NCBI GenBank assembly: GCA_023451375.1
Contig: JAEXZS010000083.1
Span: forward strand, 1-47,815
Source: Pseudomonadota bacterium
GTDB taxonomy: Bacteria > Pseudomonadota > Alphaproteobacteria > Caulobacterales > Caulobacteraceae
Direction: 5' to 3'
DNA length: 47,815 nt
The notes beneath the pieces were generated by a model. That model had not been told where the DNA came from. It saw only the letters and a list, made by a program, of their open reading frames with translations, and did no database searches. Each line of letters begins with the position of its first letter. The first letter of the stretch is position 1. The position numbers were made by a program, and so were the translations under genes. Positions 6,619 to 14,657 of the stretch are shown piece by piece.

Positions 6619-9382
6619 GGGGCGGCTCCAGGATGGGGGCGGGGTCGGAAAAGGGCGAGGGCGAGGGCGTCTCGCGCCGGAAGTTCTGGACCATCTCCCA
6701 CACCCGGGTCACGTTCGTGGGCATCAGCACGACGATGTCGCCGGGGTCGGCCAGGCGCAGCGCCGCCTGAGCGGCCGCCTCTTCCTCGTAGATCGAGTGG
6801 ATCCGCGCGGGATCGCAGCCCGCCTCGGTCGCGCCTTCGACCAGCAGGCGGATGACCTCGCCGGCGGGCCGCCCGCGTCCGTCCGGCGTCTCGCGGAACA
6901 CCAGGCGGTCGAAGTACTCGGCGCCGATACGTCCCATGTCGCGGATTTCCGCGTCGCGTCGGTCTCCGGGGATGCTGACCATGCCGATGCTGGCGGCGCC
7001 GTCCGGCTTCAGCCTGGCGATCAGCTGGCCCAGGGCGCGCAGCGCTTCGGGATTGTGGGCGTAGTCGAGCACCACCCGGAAGCCGTGATCGTCATGAATG
7101 TTCATCCGCCCCGGGTTCTGGGAGAAGCTGGATCGGAAGCCCGCCAGGGCCGCGCCGATCGTTTCAGGATCGACCCCCGCGCCGTAGGCCATGGCCGCCG
7201 CCGCGAGCGCGTTCTGAACATTGAAGACGGCGTGCCCCGACAGGGTGGCGGGAATGTCGGCGGCGCGGCACAGCCGGCGGGACGTGCCCGAGTCGAAGAT
7301 CGTGATCTCGTCCGTCGCCGGGTCGTGGACGCACGCCAGGCCGCCCTCGGCGATGTGCTGGAGCAGGAAACCCGGCGCCGCGTCTCCGCCGCGGAGGGAG
7401 AACCAGCAGAGGCGACCGCCCGCGTGACGCGCCATACGCAAGGTCAGCGGGTCGTCGGCGTTCAGGACGCTCACGCCGCGGCGCGACACGCTCTCGACCA
7501 CGACGGATTTGACATCGGCCAGGTCCTGCAGGGAGTCGACGCCCTTCAGGCCCAGGTGATCGGGATGGACGTTCAGGACCGCGCCGACATCGCAGCGGTC
7601 GAACGCCAGGCCTTCGCGCAGGATGCCGCCCCGCGCGCATTCGAGGACGGCGACCTCCACCGTGGGATCGCGCAAGACCATGCGGGCGCTGCGCGGTCCG
7701 CTGGCATCGCCGGCGCTTATCTGCTCGTCATTGATGTAGACGCCGCTGGTGTTCGTCAGGCCGACGGTCTTGCCGGCATGCCGGAAGATGTGCGCCACCA
7801 TGCGTCCCACCGTTGACTTGCCGTTGGTGCCGGTCACGGCCAGCACGGGGATCCGGCTGCGGACGCCGCGCGGGAACATCATGGCGATGATCGGCTGGGC
7901 CACGTCGCGGCCTTGGCCCTCGGAGGGTTCAAGGTGCATGCGCAAGCCGGGCGCGGCGTTGACCTCGACCACGCCGCCGCCGGTCTCCCGCACCGAACGG
8001 GCGATGTCCTGCGCGAGCAGATCGATTCCCGCGACGTCCAGGCCGAGCGCCAGGGCGGCGCGGCGGGCGATCGCCGCATTGTCGGGATGAATCTCGGCGG
8101 TCCGGTCGATCGCCGTTCCTCCGGTCGACAGGTTGGCGGCGGTCCGCAGCCAGACGACCTGCCCGGGCGCCGGGACCGCATCGGCCGAGAGGCCTTGGCG
8201 GGCCAGAATGTCGAGCGCCGCCTGGTCGTCCAGCCGGAGGCGCGTCATGACCGCCTCATGACCGACGCCGCGTCGCGGATCGGCGTTGACGCTCGCCACC
8301 AGCGCTTCGACGCTGTTCACGCCATCGCCGACGACATGGGCGGGCACCCGCTCCGCGACGGCGACGACCTGGCCGTCGACCACGAGAACGCGATGGTCTC
8401 GCCCCGGCAACTGTTCCTCCACGATCACCGGCCGCCCCTGCCGCGCCGCTTCGGCGAAGGCCGTTCGAAGGGCGTCCTCCGTCGTGAGACCGGTGGTGAC
8501 GCCGCGGCCGTGATTGCCGTCGAGAGGCTTGACCACCAGAGGCTTCTTCAGTCGATCCGCCGCCGCGACGGCGGCGTCGACATCGCGGACGACGAGGCCG
8601 CGCGCCACGGGCACGCCGATCGCCTCCAAGAGGGCCTTGGCCTGGGCCTTGTCCCCGGCCAGTTCGGCCGCGATCAGGCCGGTGCGGTCCGTCACGCTGG
8701 CCCGCAACCGACGCTGGCGGGCGCCCCATCCCAGCTGGATCAGGCTCTGGCCGTTCAGCCGCTCGACCGGAATGCCGCGCCGCCGGGCCGCCTCCACCAG
8801 GGCTCGCGTCGTGGGGCCAAGGGCGGCGCGTCGACGCGCCTCGGCCAGCCGCGCCGCCACCGCGTCTACGTCGAGCGGGTCCAGCGCCGGGTCAGGATCC
8901 GAAGTCACCCGGTCCAGGTGTTTGACGGTTCTCAGCGTCTCCGGCAGCAGGGCGGCCACCAGGGCGATGGCCTGGCGCCCGGCCAGCAAGCCGACGGTCT
9001 CGTCCTCGTAGACGAAGAGGATGTTGTAGACGCCGGGGCGGCCCTTCACGGAGCGGGTCTTGCCCCGCGTCGTCCGGCACCCGGCGAGCGTCTGCAGCTC
9101 CAGGGCGACATGTTCGATCACATGGCCCAGCCACGTTCCCTCGGCCATGCGCTGCACCAGACCGCCGGGACGCTGGTAGGAGCAGCCGTGGGCGGCAAGG
9201 CCGGGCAGGCGCTCCAGCAGAGCCTCGGAAAAACCCGGAAGCCGGTCGGTGGGATGATCCTCCAGGGCGCCGAGGTCCAGCTGGATGCGGATCATCGGGC
9301 GGCTGCTGTAAAGGTGGGGGCCGCGATAGACGGCGCGCTCCGTGACTCGCATCGGCGCGGCCGCGACGGAAAGGTCGCTCAT
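6611..9382 (-). CDS. cphA: cyanophycin synthetase
   Basis: CphA polymerises aspartate and arginine into cyanophycin using ATP. The 923-aa length fits CphA1. An N-terminal domain (about 1-200) is followed by an ATP-grasp domain (about 215-460, with KPLVVKPLDGNHGRGVTTG and VVEVNAAPG) and a Mur-ligase-like domain (about 475-900) with the P-loop VTGTNGKST, then LNVHPDHLGL and FSQNPGRMNI. ATG 9380-9382 was chosen because it overlaps the stop of the 58-aa gene upstream as ATGA; a longer frame to 9436 overlaps that gene and is rejected. The order 58-aa gene, cphA, cphB with overlaps at both joints indicates a single operon. Confidence 0.95.
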   Translation of the reverse strand: MSDLSVAAAPMRVTERAVYRGPHLYSSRPMIRIQLDLGALEDHPTDRLPGFSEALLERLPGLAAHGCSYQRPGGLVQRMAEGTWLGHVIEHVALELQTLAGCRTTRGKTRSVKGRPGVYNILFVYEDETVGLLAGRQAIALVAALLPETLRTVKHLDRVTSDPDPALDPLDVDAVAARLAEARRRAALGPTTRALVEAARRRGIPVERLNGQSLIQLGWGARQRRLRASVTDRTGLIAAELAGDKAQAKALLEAIGVPVARGLVVRDVDAAVAAADRLKKPLVVKPLDGNHGRGVTTGLTTEDALRTAFAEAARQGRPVIVEEQLPGRDHRVLVVDGQVVAVAERVPAHVVGDGVNSVEALVASVNADPRRGVGHEAVMTRLRLDDQAALDILARQGLSADAVPAPGQVVWLRTAANLSTGGTAIDRTAEIHPDNAAIARRAALALGLDVAGIDLLAQDIARSVRETGGGVVEVNAAPGLRMHLEPSEGQGRDVAQPIIAMMFPRGVRSRIPVLAVTGTNGKSTVGRMVAHIFRHAGKTVGLTNTSGVYINDEQISAGDASGPRSARMVLRDPTVEVAVLECARGGILREGLAFDRCDVGAVLNVHPDHLGLKGVDSLQDLADVKSVVVESVSRRGVSVLNADDPLTLRMARHAGGRLCWFSLRGGDAAPGFLLQHIAEGGLACVHDPATDEITIFDSGTSRRLCRAADIPATLSGHAVFNVQNALAAAAMAYGAGVDPETIGAALAGFRSSFSQNPGRMNIHDDHGFRVVLDYAHNPEALRALGQLIARLKPDGAASIGMVSIPGDRRDAEIRDMGRIGAEYFDRLVFRETPDGRGRPAGEVIRLLVEGATEAGCDPARIHSIYEEEAAAQAALRLADPGDIVVLMPTNVTRVWEMVQNFRRETPSPSPFSDPAPILEPPHG

Positions 9383-9555
9383 GCGGCGATCATCTCCTGA
9401 CGCGCCGTGGCCAGGGAAACCGCCCGGGCCAGGCACAGAGCCGCCTCGGGGCGCGAGCGCGCCATGCCCTCGACCAGAAGCGCTCCGTCGTCGGCGCGAA
9501 CCGCCCGCCAGCGCCAGCCGTCCTCATGTGGGACGATCGTCCAGTGATAACCCAT
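9379..9555 (-). CDS. 58-aa protein translationally coupled to cphA
   Basis: The gene opens at ATG 9553-9555 and ends at TGA 9379-9381, sharing ATGA with the cphA start. The product begins MGYHWTIVPHEDGWRWRAVR, continues ADDGALLVEGMARSRPEA, and ends in a helix with ALCLARAVSLATARQEM. Codon third positions are GC-rich as in neighbouring genes, and GGATAGGA lies upstream at a slightly long spacing. The fold may be a small beta sheet plus helix. I do not recognise a family. Its tight coupling suggests a role with cyanophycin synthetase, such as a regulator or chaperone-like partner, but that is inference from position alone. Confidence 0.65.
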   Translation of the reverse strand: MGYHWTIVPHEDGWRWRAVRADDGALLVEGMARSRPEAALCLARAVSLATARQEMIAA

Positions 9556-9586
9556 ATGCAGCGCGTCCTATCCTGCCTCGGTAGCG

Positions 9587-9614
9587 GGAACCCCCGGAGC
9601 CTCTCGGCGGTTCC
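9587..9614. promoter_or_regulatory. GGAACC-N16-GGTTCC palindrome, candidate divergent EcfG-type promoter
   Basis: On either strand the sequence reads GGAAC followed after 17 nt by GGTT. This resembles the alphaproteobacterial general-stress sigma (EcfG/SigT) consensus GGAAC-N16/17-CGTT. Because it is symmetric, the same site could serve the minus-strand cyanophycin operon (start 9555, about 30 nt away) and the plus-strand gene at 9727. The -10 element is imperfect, so a regulator binding site is an alternative. Confidence 0.45.
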
Positions 9615-9726
9615 TGAGTCCGAAATGGGACAGACATCTGAGCACAAGCGACTGTTTAGTGGGTGTTTTCCGAAGGAACCGAAGTCGGCCGAAAGCGTAT
9701 TTCGAACCCAACCTGGAGCACACGAT

Positions 9727-10641
9727 ATGGGCCGATCCGACAGCCTGTACGCCCTTCGTCCCGAACGGGCGGAACCCGACGCCTTCCATCAACGGCTGGC
9801 GCGGTGGAACCATCGCCGGCTGGAGCCGCGCATTCCCTATGACGGCTGGCAGGAGGACGCCCGCGAAGACGCGGAGATGACGCTGGTGGAGGGCGCCTTC
9901 ATCGAGCGCCTACGTCAGGACGCGGAGCCGTGGCTGGAAGATCTTCCCAACGACCCGGCCGCCTTCGTCGCCTGGTTCGAGGCCCTGAAGGGGTCGGGTC
10001 CGGGCGAGAACGATCCCCTGTTCCCCTGGCTGGCCGAGGAGGCGGACCTGGAGCAGATGCGCTGGTTCCTGCTGCAGGAGGTCGCCGGCGAGGCGGGGTT
10101 CGAGGACCTGGTGGCGCTGGCCCAGGTCAAGATGCCGGATCGCCCGAAGCTGGAGCTGGCTCGGAACTATTGGGACGAAATGGGGCGCGGCAACGCCGCC
10201 GGCATGCATGGTCCCCTCCTGGCCCGACTGGCGGAGCACCTGGACCTTCACCCCACGATCGAGGAGACGGTGTGGCCGTCGCTGGCCCTGGGCAACATCC
10301 TCGTCGCCTTCTCCACGACGCGCCGTTACGCCTTCCACGCCCTGGGCGCCCTGGGGGCGGTCGAGCTCACGGCGCCGTGGCGCGCCGAGGCGGTGGCCGC
10401 CGGCCTCAAGCGCCTCGGCGTGGGTCCGGCCCGTAAATACTACGCGCTGCACGCCACGCTCGACATCGAGCATTCGCGCACCTGGAACGCGGAGGTGCTG
10501 ACGCCCCTCGCGGAGGCGCGGCCGGACTGCATGCGCAGCCTGGCCGAAGGGGCGGTCATGCGGCTGATGGCAGGCGCCGCCTGCTATGAGGCCTACAGGG
10601 ACCGCCTGTGGGCGGCCCGCCCGGCGCTCAAGTCGGCGTGA
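9727..10641 (+). CDS. iron-containing redox enzyme (haem-oxygenase-like diiron, HDO family)
   Basis: The 304-aa helical protein shows the scattered Glu/His ligand pattern of HDO enzymes: a helix with FLLQEVAGEAG, then NYWDEMGRGNAAGMHGPLLA, and near the C-terminus ALHATLDIEHSRTWN. Members use a labile diiron centre to oxidise or cleave amino-acid-like substrates; the substrate here is unknown. ATG 9727 is preceded by GGAG at good spacing; an in-frame ATG at 9625 would add 34 residues of poor quality and is less likely. The stop overlaps the next gene's GTG, so the enzyme and a methyltransferase are coupled. It is divergent from the cyanophycin operon and shares the palindrome at 9587-9614. Confidence 0.75.
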   Translation: MGRSDSLYALRPERAEPDAFHQRLARWNHRRLEPRIPYDGWQEDAREDAEMTLVEGAFIERLRQDAEPWLEDLPNDPAAFVAWFEALKGSGPGENDPLFPWLAEEADLEQMRWFLLQEVAGEAGFEDLVALAQVKMPDRPKLELARNYWDEMGRGNAAGMHGPLLARLAEHLDLHPTIEETVWPSLALGNILVAFSTTRRYAFHALGALGAVELTAPWRAEAVAAGLKRLGVGPARKYYALHATLDIEHSRTWNAEVLTPLAEARPDCMRSLAEGAVMRLMAGAACYEAYRDRLWAARPALKSA

Positions 10642-11591
10642 GCGGGACGGCGCAGGCCTTCAAGGCGCCTGAAGACGACGCGGACGCGGCCCTGGGCCGG
10701 CTTCTGGCCGGGCTAGAGGGGGCGGGCTACGCCTTCATCTCGCCCACGCCCGCGACCCACGCGCTGGCGGCCTCACGCCGACCGTTCGCCCGACCCGGCG
10801 ACCTGCGCGACGTGTTCGGCTGGGGCCGCGCCTTTGCAGCGGGGGACATCGACCGAAACCTGTTCGCGCACCTGGAGGCGGGCGGCGGCCTGGTCAGGGA
10901 GGGCGACCGCTTCCGATGCCGCCAACGCGTCAGCACGCTGGAAGGCCGGCTGCATCTGCACTCAGCCCGGGCGAGCGACCCGGACGCGGTCTTCCTGGGA
11001 CCCGACAGCTACCGCTTCACGCGCTTCCTCCGTCACGCGCTGGACAGCGGGCCCACGTGGCGCCGCGCTGTCGATATCGGCGCGGGCGCGGGTGCGGGCG
11101 CGCTCGCCCTCGCGGCGCGCCCGGGCGCCGGAGCCGTCTTCGCCACCGACATCAATCCCAGCGCACTGCGATGTCTGTCGATCAACGCGCGCCACGCCGG
11201 CCTGGACGTCACGGCGCGTCTCGGCCCGGGGCTTACGGCGGTCCAGGGGGACTTCGACCTCATCATCGCCAATCCGCCCTACATCGCGGATCGGGCGGGG
11301 CGGACCTATCGTGACGGCGGCGGCATGTACGGCGCTCGGCTGGCGCTGGACTGGATGATGGAGAGCGTCCCCCGGCTGGCTCCGGGCGGACGCATCCTGC
11401 TCTACACCGGGGCGCCCATCGTCGACGGCCGGGATGTCGTCCGGTCGGCGCTGGAAGAACTGGCGACGGAAGCCGACCTTGAGCTGGGCTACGAAGAGAT
11501 CGATCCGGACGTGTTCGGCGGAGTGCTGCGCGACCCGGCCTATGCCGAGGTCGAGCGCATCGCGGCGGTCGGCGCCGTCCTCAGCCGCTGA
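10638..11591 (+). CDS. class I SAM-dependent methyltransferase, HemK/RsmC-like
   Basis: GTG 10638 overlaps the preceding TGA as GTGA; the product is 317 aa. Residues about 25-120 form an N-terminal domain. The Rossmann domain has motif I VDIGAGAGAGALALA, an acidic loop VFATDINPSAL, and motif IV IIANPPYIAD. The NPPY signature is shared by methyltransferases acting on amide or base nitrogens (HemK/PrmC, RsmC). It is not a standard PrmC by context, because no prfA lies adjacent. Coupling with the HDO-type oxygenase suggests both act on one substrate, possibly a metabolite or peptide; this is inference. Confidence 0.75.
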   Translation: MSGTAQAFKAPEDDADAALGRLLAGLEGAGYAFISPTPATHALAASRRPFARPGDLRDVFGWGRAFAAGDIDRNLFAHLEAGGGLVREGDRFRCRQRVSTLEGRLHLHSARASDPDAVFLGPDSYRFTRFLRHALDSGPTWRRAVDIGAGAGAGALALAARPGAGAVFATDINPSALRCLSINARHAGLDVTARLGPGLTAVQGDFDLIIANPPYIADRAGRTYRDGGGMYGARLALDWMMESVPRLAPGGRILLYTGAPIVDGRDVVRSALEELATEADLELGYEEIDPDVFGGVLRDPAYAEVERIAAVGAVLSR

Positions 11592-11601
11592 GACGCGGGT
11601 C

Positions 11602-11787
11602 TCAGCCCCAGGGCTTCTGGTATATCTCGGCCGGCTCAGGACGGTCGCGCTCGACGAGCCGCCGGATCGCGGCCAGCAGGTCGCTCGCCTCCGTGTCCGG
11701 CGTCGCGAGCAGCGCTCTAATCTTGGCGATCTTGGCGGCGTCATCCATCGAAGCCGCATCGCGGGTCGGGGTCGCAAGATCGGTCAT
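11602..11787 (-). CDS. small hypothetical protein (61 aa)
   Basis: A strong ribosome site, GGAGGAG eight bases before ATG 11785-11787, supports this small gene. The product is soluble and helical, with DDAAKIAKIRALLATP, DTEASDLLAAIRRLVERD and a terminal EIYQKPWG. No family is recognised. It runs convergent to the methyltransferase gene, with 10 nt between stops. The 155 nt upstream, to the DUF4861 stop, hold no further gene that I can see. Confidence 0.55.
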   Translation of the reverse strand: MTDLATPTRDAASMDDAAKIAKIRALLATPDTEASDLLAAIRRLVERDRPEPAEIYQKPWG

Positions 11788-11942
11788 GTCGAAACTCCTC
11801 CGGGTCTCCCTGTTGAACCGGCCGCCGGGTCGGAAGTTCCGCTCCAGTTGTCGGCCCTGGCGGGCGTCGGGAAGGCGCGGCCGGTGACCCCGAACACCGT
11901 CGTCACTGCCGCGGGGCGGTCACGAGAACCGGAGAAGGCGCA

Positions 11943-13307
11943 TTACGGCTTCGTCTCCACACGAACCGTCTCCAGCCGCGGCGGACGGGCGAAGCCTCGG
12001 GCGCTGGCTTCCACATAGTCGGCGAAGGCCCGCGGCGTTTTCAGGACCTCTCCTTCGCTCCAGCCGGCGGCGAGCACGTAGCGATAGGTGCGGTCCGGCC
12101 GGGCGGGAATGCGGAAGACGTGGTTGCCGCCGCGCGCCTCGACGAACTGGTACGCCGCCCGATGGTCCTCCGGGACGATCAGCGCGGTGCCGGCGTAGAG
12201 GATCGGCGCCTGCTGCTGAAGGCCCTCGACGTCATCGGGATTGCGCAGCGCTTCCGGCGCCGTGGTCACGATCCAGTTGTCGCCGCGCCGTTCATAATCC
12301 TGACCCGGGCGCCGACGGATGCCGACGGCGAAGTCCGCCCCCTGGGGGCCGGGCTCCCACACCGGGAAGCGCACCTCGGCGGTCGAATAGTTCTGGCCTG
12401 CGTAGGCTGTGTAGATCTGCTCGGCCTCGTAACGCCCCTGGCCGGTGTTCCAGTTCATCGTGCGGATCCGCACCATGCTGCGCAGCGGCCCGTTGACCAG
12501 GACGTCGAAGCTGTACCGCGTATCGGACTGCTGGCCGGCGTTGAAACGGTTCTCAAGGTCGGCGGCCGGGGTGAAGCGCGGCCGCGCCAGGGTCTCGCCT
12601 TCGAACACGCCCAGGCCGCCGCCGCCGAAGCTGTCGTCCACCGACATGATGTCCGCCCCGTAGTCGGGATTTTCGGCGCTGACGCCGTAGCCGTCCAGGT
12701 TGCCCATGTAGAGGCGGGGCGACATCAGCACCGGCTTGCGCTTGGCGTAGAGGTCGATGTCGGTCGGAAACCACAGCTTCCAGCCGACATTCTCGCTTTC
12801 CCAGAAAGGCACGGCGTGGCGCATGTAACTGCCGACGGCGGCATGGGTGCGGTGCGGGTTCCAGCCGCGCTGCTGGAAGCCGCGATAGAGGTGCAGGGTC
12901 TTTCGCTCACCGGCTTCCAAGTCGACGGCGAAGAAGAGCTCGTCCCAAATCCCGTCGCGGTCGAGATCGTCGAACTGGTAGTCCAGCGCGCGGCCGTTGG
13001 CTTCGCCGCGCCGCTCGTGCGGCCCCTGCCGGGCCAGCAATGCGGGCGAAGGCTCGGGGCGCGGCTCGCCGGCCGGGTCGACCAGAGTGACGGTCAGTTC
13101 CTGGATGTCGGCCAGCATGGGCAGCTGGTCACGACGAATGACGACCGGCGCGTCGGACCTGTCCTCGTCCAGGTCGTTGGCGATGATGATCGCGATCCGC
13201 TCGCTGGGTTGGAAGTCGCCTTGGATGTACCAGGCGTCCTGCGCCGCCGCGGAGCTCGCGACCGCTGCCGCGGCGGCGATCGCTGTCGCCAAAAGTCTTC
13301 CAGCCAT
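11943..13307 (-). CDS. exported DUF4861 family protein
   Basis: The 454-aa product opens with a signal peptide (MAGRLLATAIAAAAAVASSAAAQ, cleavage near AAA-QD) and continues with a beta-rich domain. Features typical of DUF4861 as I recall it include RIAIIIANDLDEDRSDAPVV, then LDYQFDDLDRDGIWDELFF, GRALDY and VGWKLWFPTDIDLYAKRK. DUF4861 proteins are often found near polysaccharide lyases and hydrolases and may act on uronic-acid-containing glycans, but the activity is not established and no such neighbour is present here. The ribosome site AGGAGG precedes ATG 13305-13307 closely. A 192-nt gap separates it from the divergent HTH gene. Confidence 0.65.
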   Translation of the reverse strand: MAGRLLATAIAAAAAVASSAAAQDAWYIQGDFQPSERIAIIIANDLDEDRSDAPVVIRRDQLPMLADIQELTVTLVDPAGEPRPEPSPALLARQGPHERRGEANGRALDYQFDDLDRDGIWDELFFAVDLEAGERKTLHLYRGFQQRGWNPHRTHAAVGSYMRHAVPFWESENVGWKLWFPTDIDLYAKRKPVLMSPRLYMGNLDGYGVSAENPDYGADIMSVDDSFGGGGLGVFEGETLARPRFTPAADLENRFNAGQQSDTRYSFDVLVNGPLRSMVRIRTMNWNTGQGRYEAEQIYTAYAGQNYSTAEVRFPVWEPGPQGADFAVGIRRRPGQDYERRGDNWIVTTAPEALRNPDDVEGLQQQAPILYAGTALIVPEDHRAAYQFVEARGGNHVFRIPARPDRTYRYVLAAGWSEGEVLKTPRAFADYVEASARGFARPPRLETVRVETKP

Positions 13308-13499
13308 GAGTCCTCCTGCCCGATCTGCCGTCGGTATACGGGGCAGGTTCGGCCAGATCCGCAGCGATGTCCACCGGTGTCATCAAACGGGGGCGCCAAG
13401 GACGGGTCGTGGCGCGAGCAAATGCGGGAATGGTTCGTCTGAACCGCGCCCGCCCCGTCCGGCATGGACGTGAGGAGGGGGCAGGGCTAACGTTGTTCC

Positions 13500-14204
13500 A
13501 TGCCGCCGCAGAACGATTTGGATCGCCCGTTGTCTCGGCTCCTAACCGATCGGGAGCGCGAGGTGATGGCCTATGTCGCCGCCCACTATCGCAGCAAGGC
13601 GATCGCGCGGCTGACCGGAAAGACGCCCAAGACCGTCGACGCCCAGGTGTCCAGCGCCTGCCGCAAGCTGGGCGTCAGCTCCCGCGTCGAGGCCGTGCGG
13701 CTGCTGCTGGAGGAAGGACTGCTGGAGCCCATAGGGGAAAATCCCCATAGGGCGCCGTCTCCAATGGCGCCGGGCGCCACGGCCGGAGCATCGTTTCCTC
13801 GTCACTCAGGGGAAACGCATGAACACCTCGCTACAGATCAGACGCGAAACCTCGCTGGACGAGACGCTGCCGACGATGACTTTCCGGGACTTCCAGGAGG
13901 CGCTGGAACTGGTGGCGTCGGGGCGGGAACATCGCCGCATGGTGCCTTTTCTGGTTTCGGCCTTGCAGCAGCAGGCGCCGTTCCTGAACGGGCGGATGCT
14001 GATGTTCGAAATCCTGTGTTCGGCGGCCTGCCTGGCCGACCTGCCCAAGAAACCTCTGAACGCCTAGGGCTTGCCGAAAGTCCGGCGCGCCGCCTGCTCG
14101 TCGCCCTTGGGATAGCGATGGCCCTCGCCATCGCGGTTCCCACGGCGCTTGGCGGAGCAGTCGCCTTGCAGAAGCTGGTCGAGACGCTTCAAGCGCGTCC
14201 CTGA
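13500..14204 (+). CDS. LuxR-type HTH protein with C-terminal membrane helix
   Basis: Residues 10-80 form a LuxR/GerE-type DNA-binding domain: LTDREREVMAYVAAHYRSKA, then KTPKTVDAQVSSACRKLGVS. No receiver or ligand domain is present. The frame ends with a membrane helix (about 205-228, RLLVALGIAMALAIAVPTAL), a layout I recall for Caulobacterales regulators anchored to the membrane. The linker (about 105-190) is unusual: its codons have weak third-position GC and G/A/P-rich translation, while another frame there encodes a convincing 82-aa protein. Either the linker is dual-coding, or the gene has been split or joined. Downstream are three small genes in the same direction. Confidence 0.6.
   Translation: MPPQNDLDRPLSRLLTDREREVMAYVAAHYRSKAIARLTGKTPKTVDAQVSSACRKLGVSSRVEAVRLLLEEGLLEPIGENPHRAPSPMAPGATAGASFPRHSGETHEHLATDQTRNLAGRDAADDDFPGLPGGAGTGGVGAGTSPHGAFSGFGLAAAGAVPERADADVRNPVFGGLPGRPAQETSERLGLAESPARRLLVALGIAMALAIAVPTALGGAVALQKLVETLQARP
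13727..13753 (+). promoter_or_regulatory. repeat/hairpin inside the HTH gene, upstream of the 82-aa gene
   Basis: CCCATAGGG occurs twice, separated by GAAAATC, and together they can fold as GCCC..GGGGA-AAA-TCCCC..GGGC. The site lies 65 nt before the 82-aa gene and just after the HTH domain codons. Direct near-palindromic half-sites suggest an operator or an RNA hairpin; which one is unknown. Confidence 0.35.
13819..14067 (+). CDS. hypothetical 82-aa protein overlapping the HTH gene
   Basis: ATG 13819 is preceded by AGGGGAA at six bases. The product reads MNTSLQIRRETSLDETLPTM, then FRDFQEALELVASGREHRRM, then VPFLVSALQQQAPFLNGRML and MFEILCSAACLADLPKK. It has a balanced, helical, protein-like composition. 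Third codon positions are strongly GC-biased in this frame and not in the overlapping HTH frame, so by codon statistics this is the coding frame here. No family is recognised. It lies wholly within the HTH gene (13500-14204), which is open in a different frame. The next gene, at 14258, may be co-transcribed. Confidence 0.6.
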   Translation: MNTSLQIRRETSLDETLPTMTFRDFQEALELVASGREHRRMVPFLVSALQQQAPFLNGRMLMFEILCSAACLADLPKKPLNA

Positions 14205-14257
14205 ACCGACTCAATCCAATCCATCAAGACCGCCGCTGGGGGCGGGGGAGCACCATC

Positions 14258-14611
14258 ATGTCCGAACGCGACATCGCCGCCGCGCGCGTGGCCATCATCA
14301 TCAACGAAGCCGAAAGGGCCATGGACGCGGCGATGTCGCGCGCCTCGCAGCTCTTGACCGAACTTCCGGCGCTACAGGGCCAAGCGGGGCTCAACGGCGC
14401 CTGGGCCCAACCGGCGGTGGCATCGGTTTGCGCCGCTTTGAACGACATGACCGGAGCACGGGCTTCGCTCATCTCGGCTCACCGCAGTCTATCGGCGGTG
14501 CAGAGGAAGCTGGGTGTGACCGTGGCGGAGGGCATGGGGAACGATAAGGAGGACGGAACGACGCGTCCGATGGGCGAGTTGACGGAAACCGTGGTGCGCC
14601 TGCGCGCTTGA
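14258..14611 (+). CDS. hypothetical protein (117 aa)
   Basis: The product is a soluble helical protein with ARVAIIINEAERAMDAAMSR, LTELPALQGQAGLNGAWAQP and ISAHRSLSAVQRKLGVTV. GGGGGAG lies about seven bases before ATG 14258. The repeated heptad-like pattern in residues 50-90 could form a helical bundle. The family is not recognised. It is the third gene of a same-direction set (HTH gene, 82-aa protein, this gene, membrane protein), with 53 nt before it and 46 nt after it. Confidence 0.6.
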   Translation: MSERDIAAARVAIIINEAERAMDAAMSRASQLLTELPALQGQAGLNGAWAQPAVASVCAALNDMTGARASLISAHRSLSAVQRKLGVTVAEGMGNDKEDGTTRPMGELTETVVRLRA

Positions 14612-14657
14612 GTTTCGGAGCGGCGACTCCAGGCTGAATGGTGTATCGGCACCGGCG

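Noticed and set aside
11788..11942. Possible regulatory RNA or terminator in the gap after the DUF4861 gene
   Set aside because: Only weak 5-bp hairpins without a U-tract; nothing beyond expectation for GC-rich DNA.
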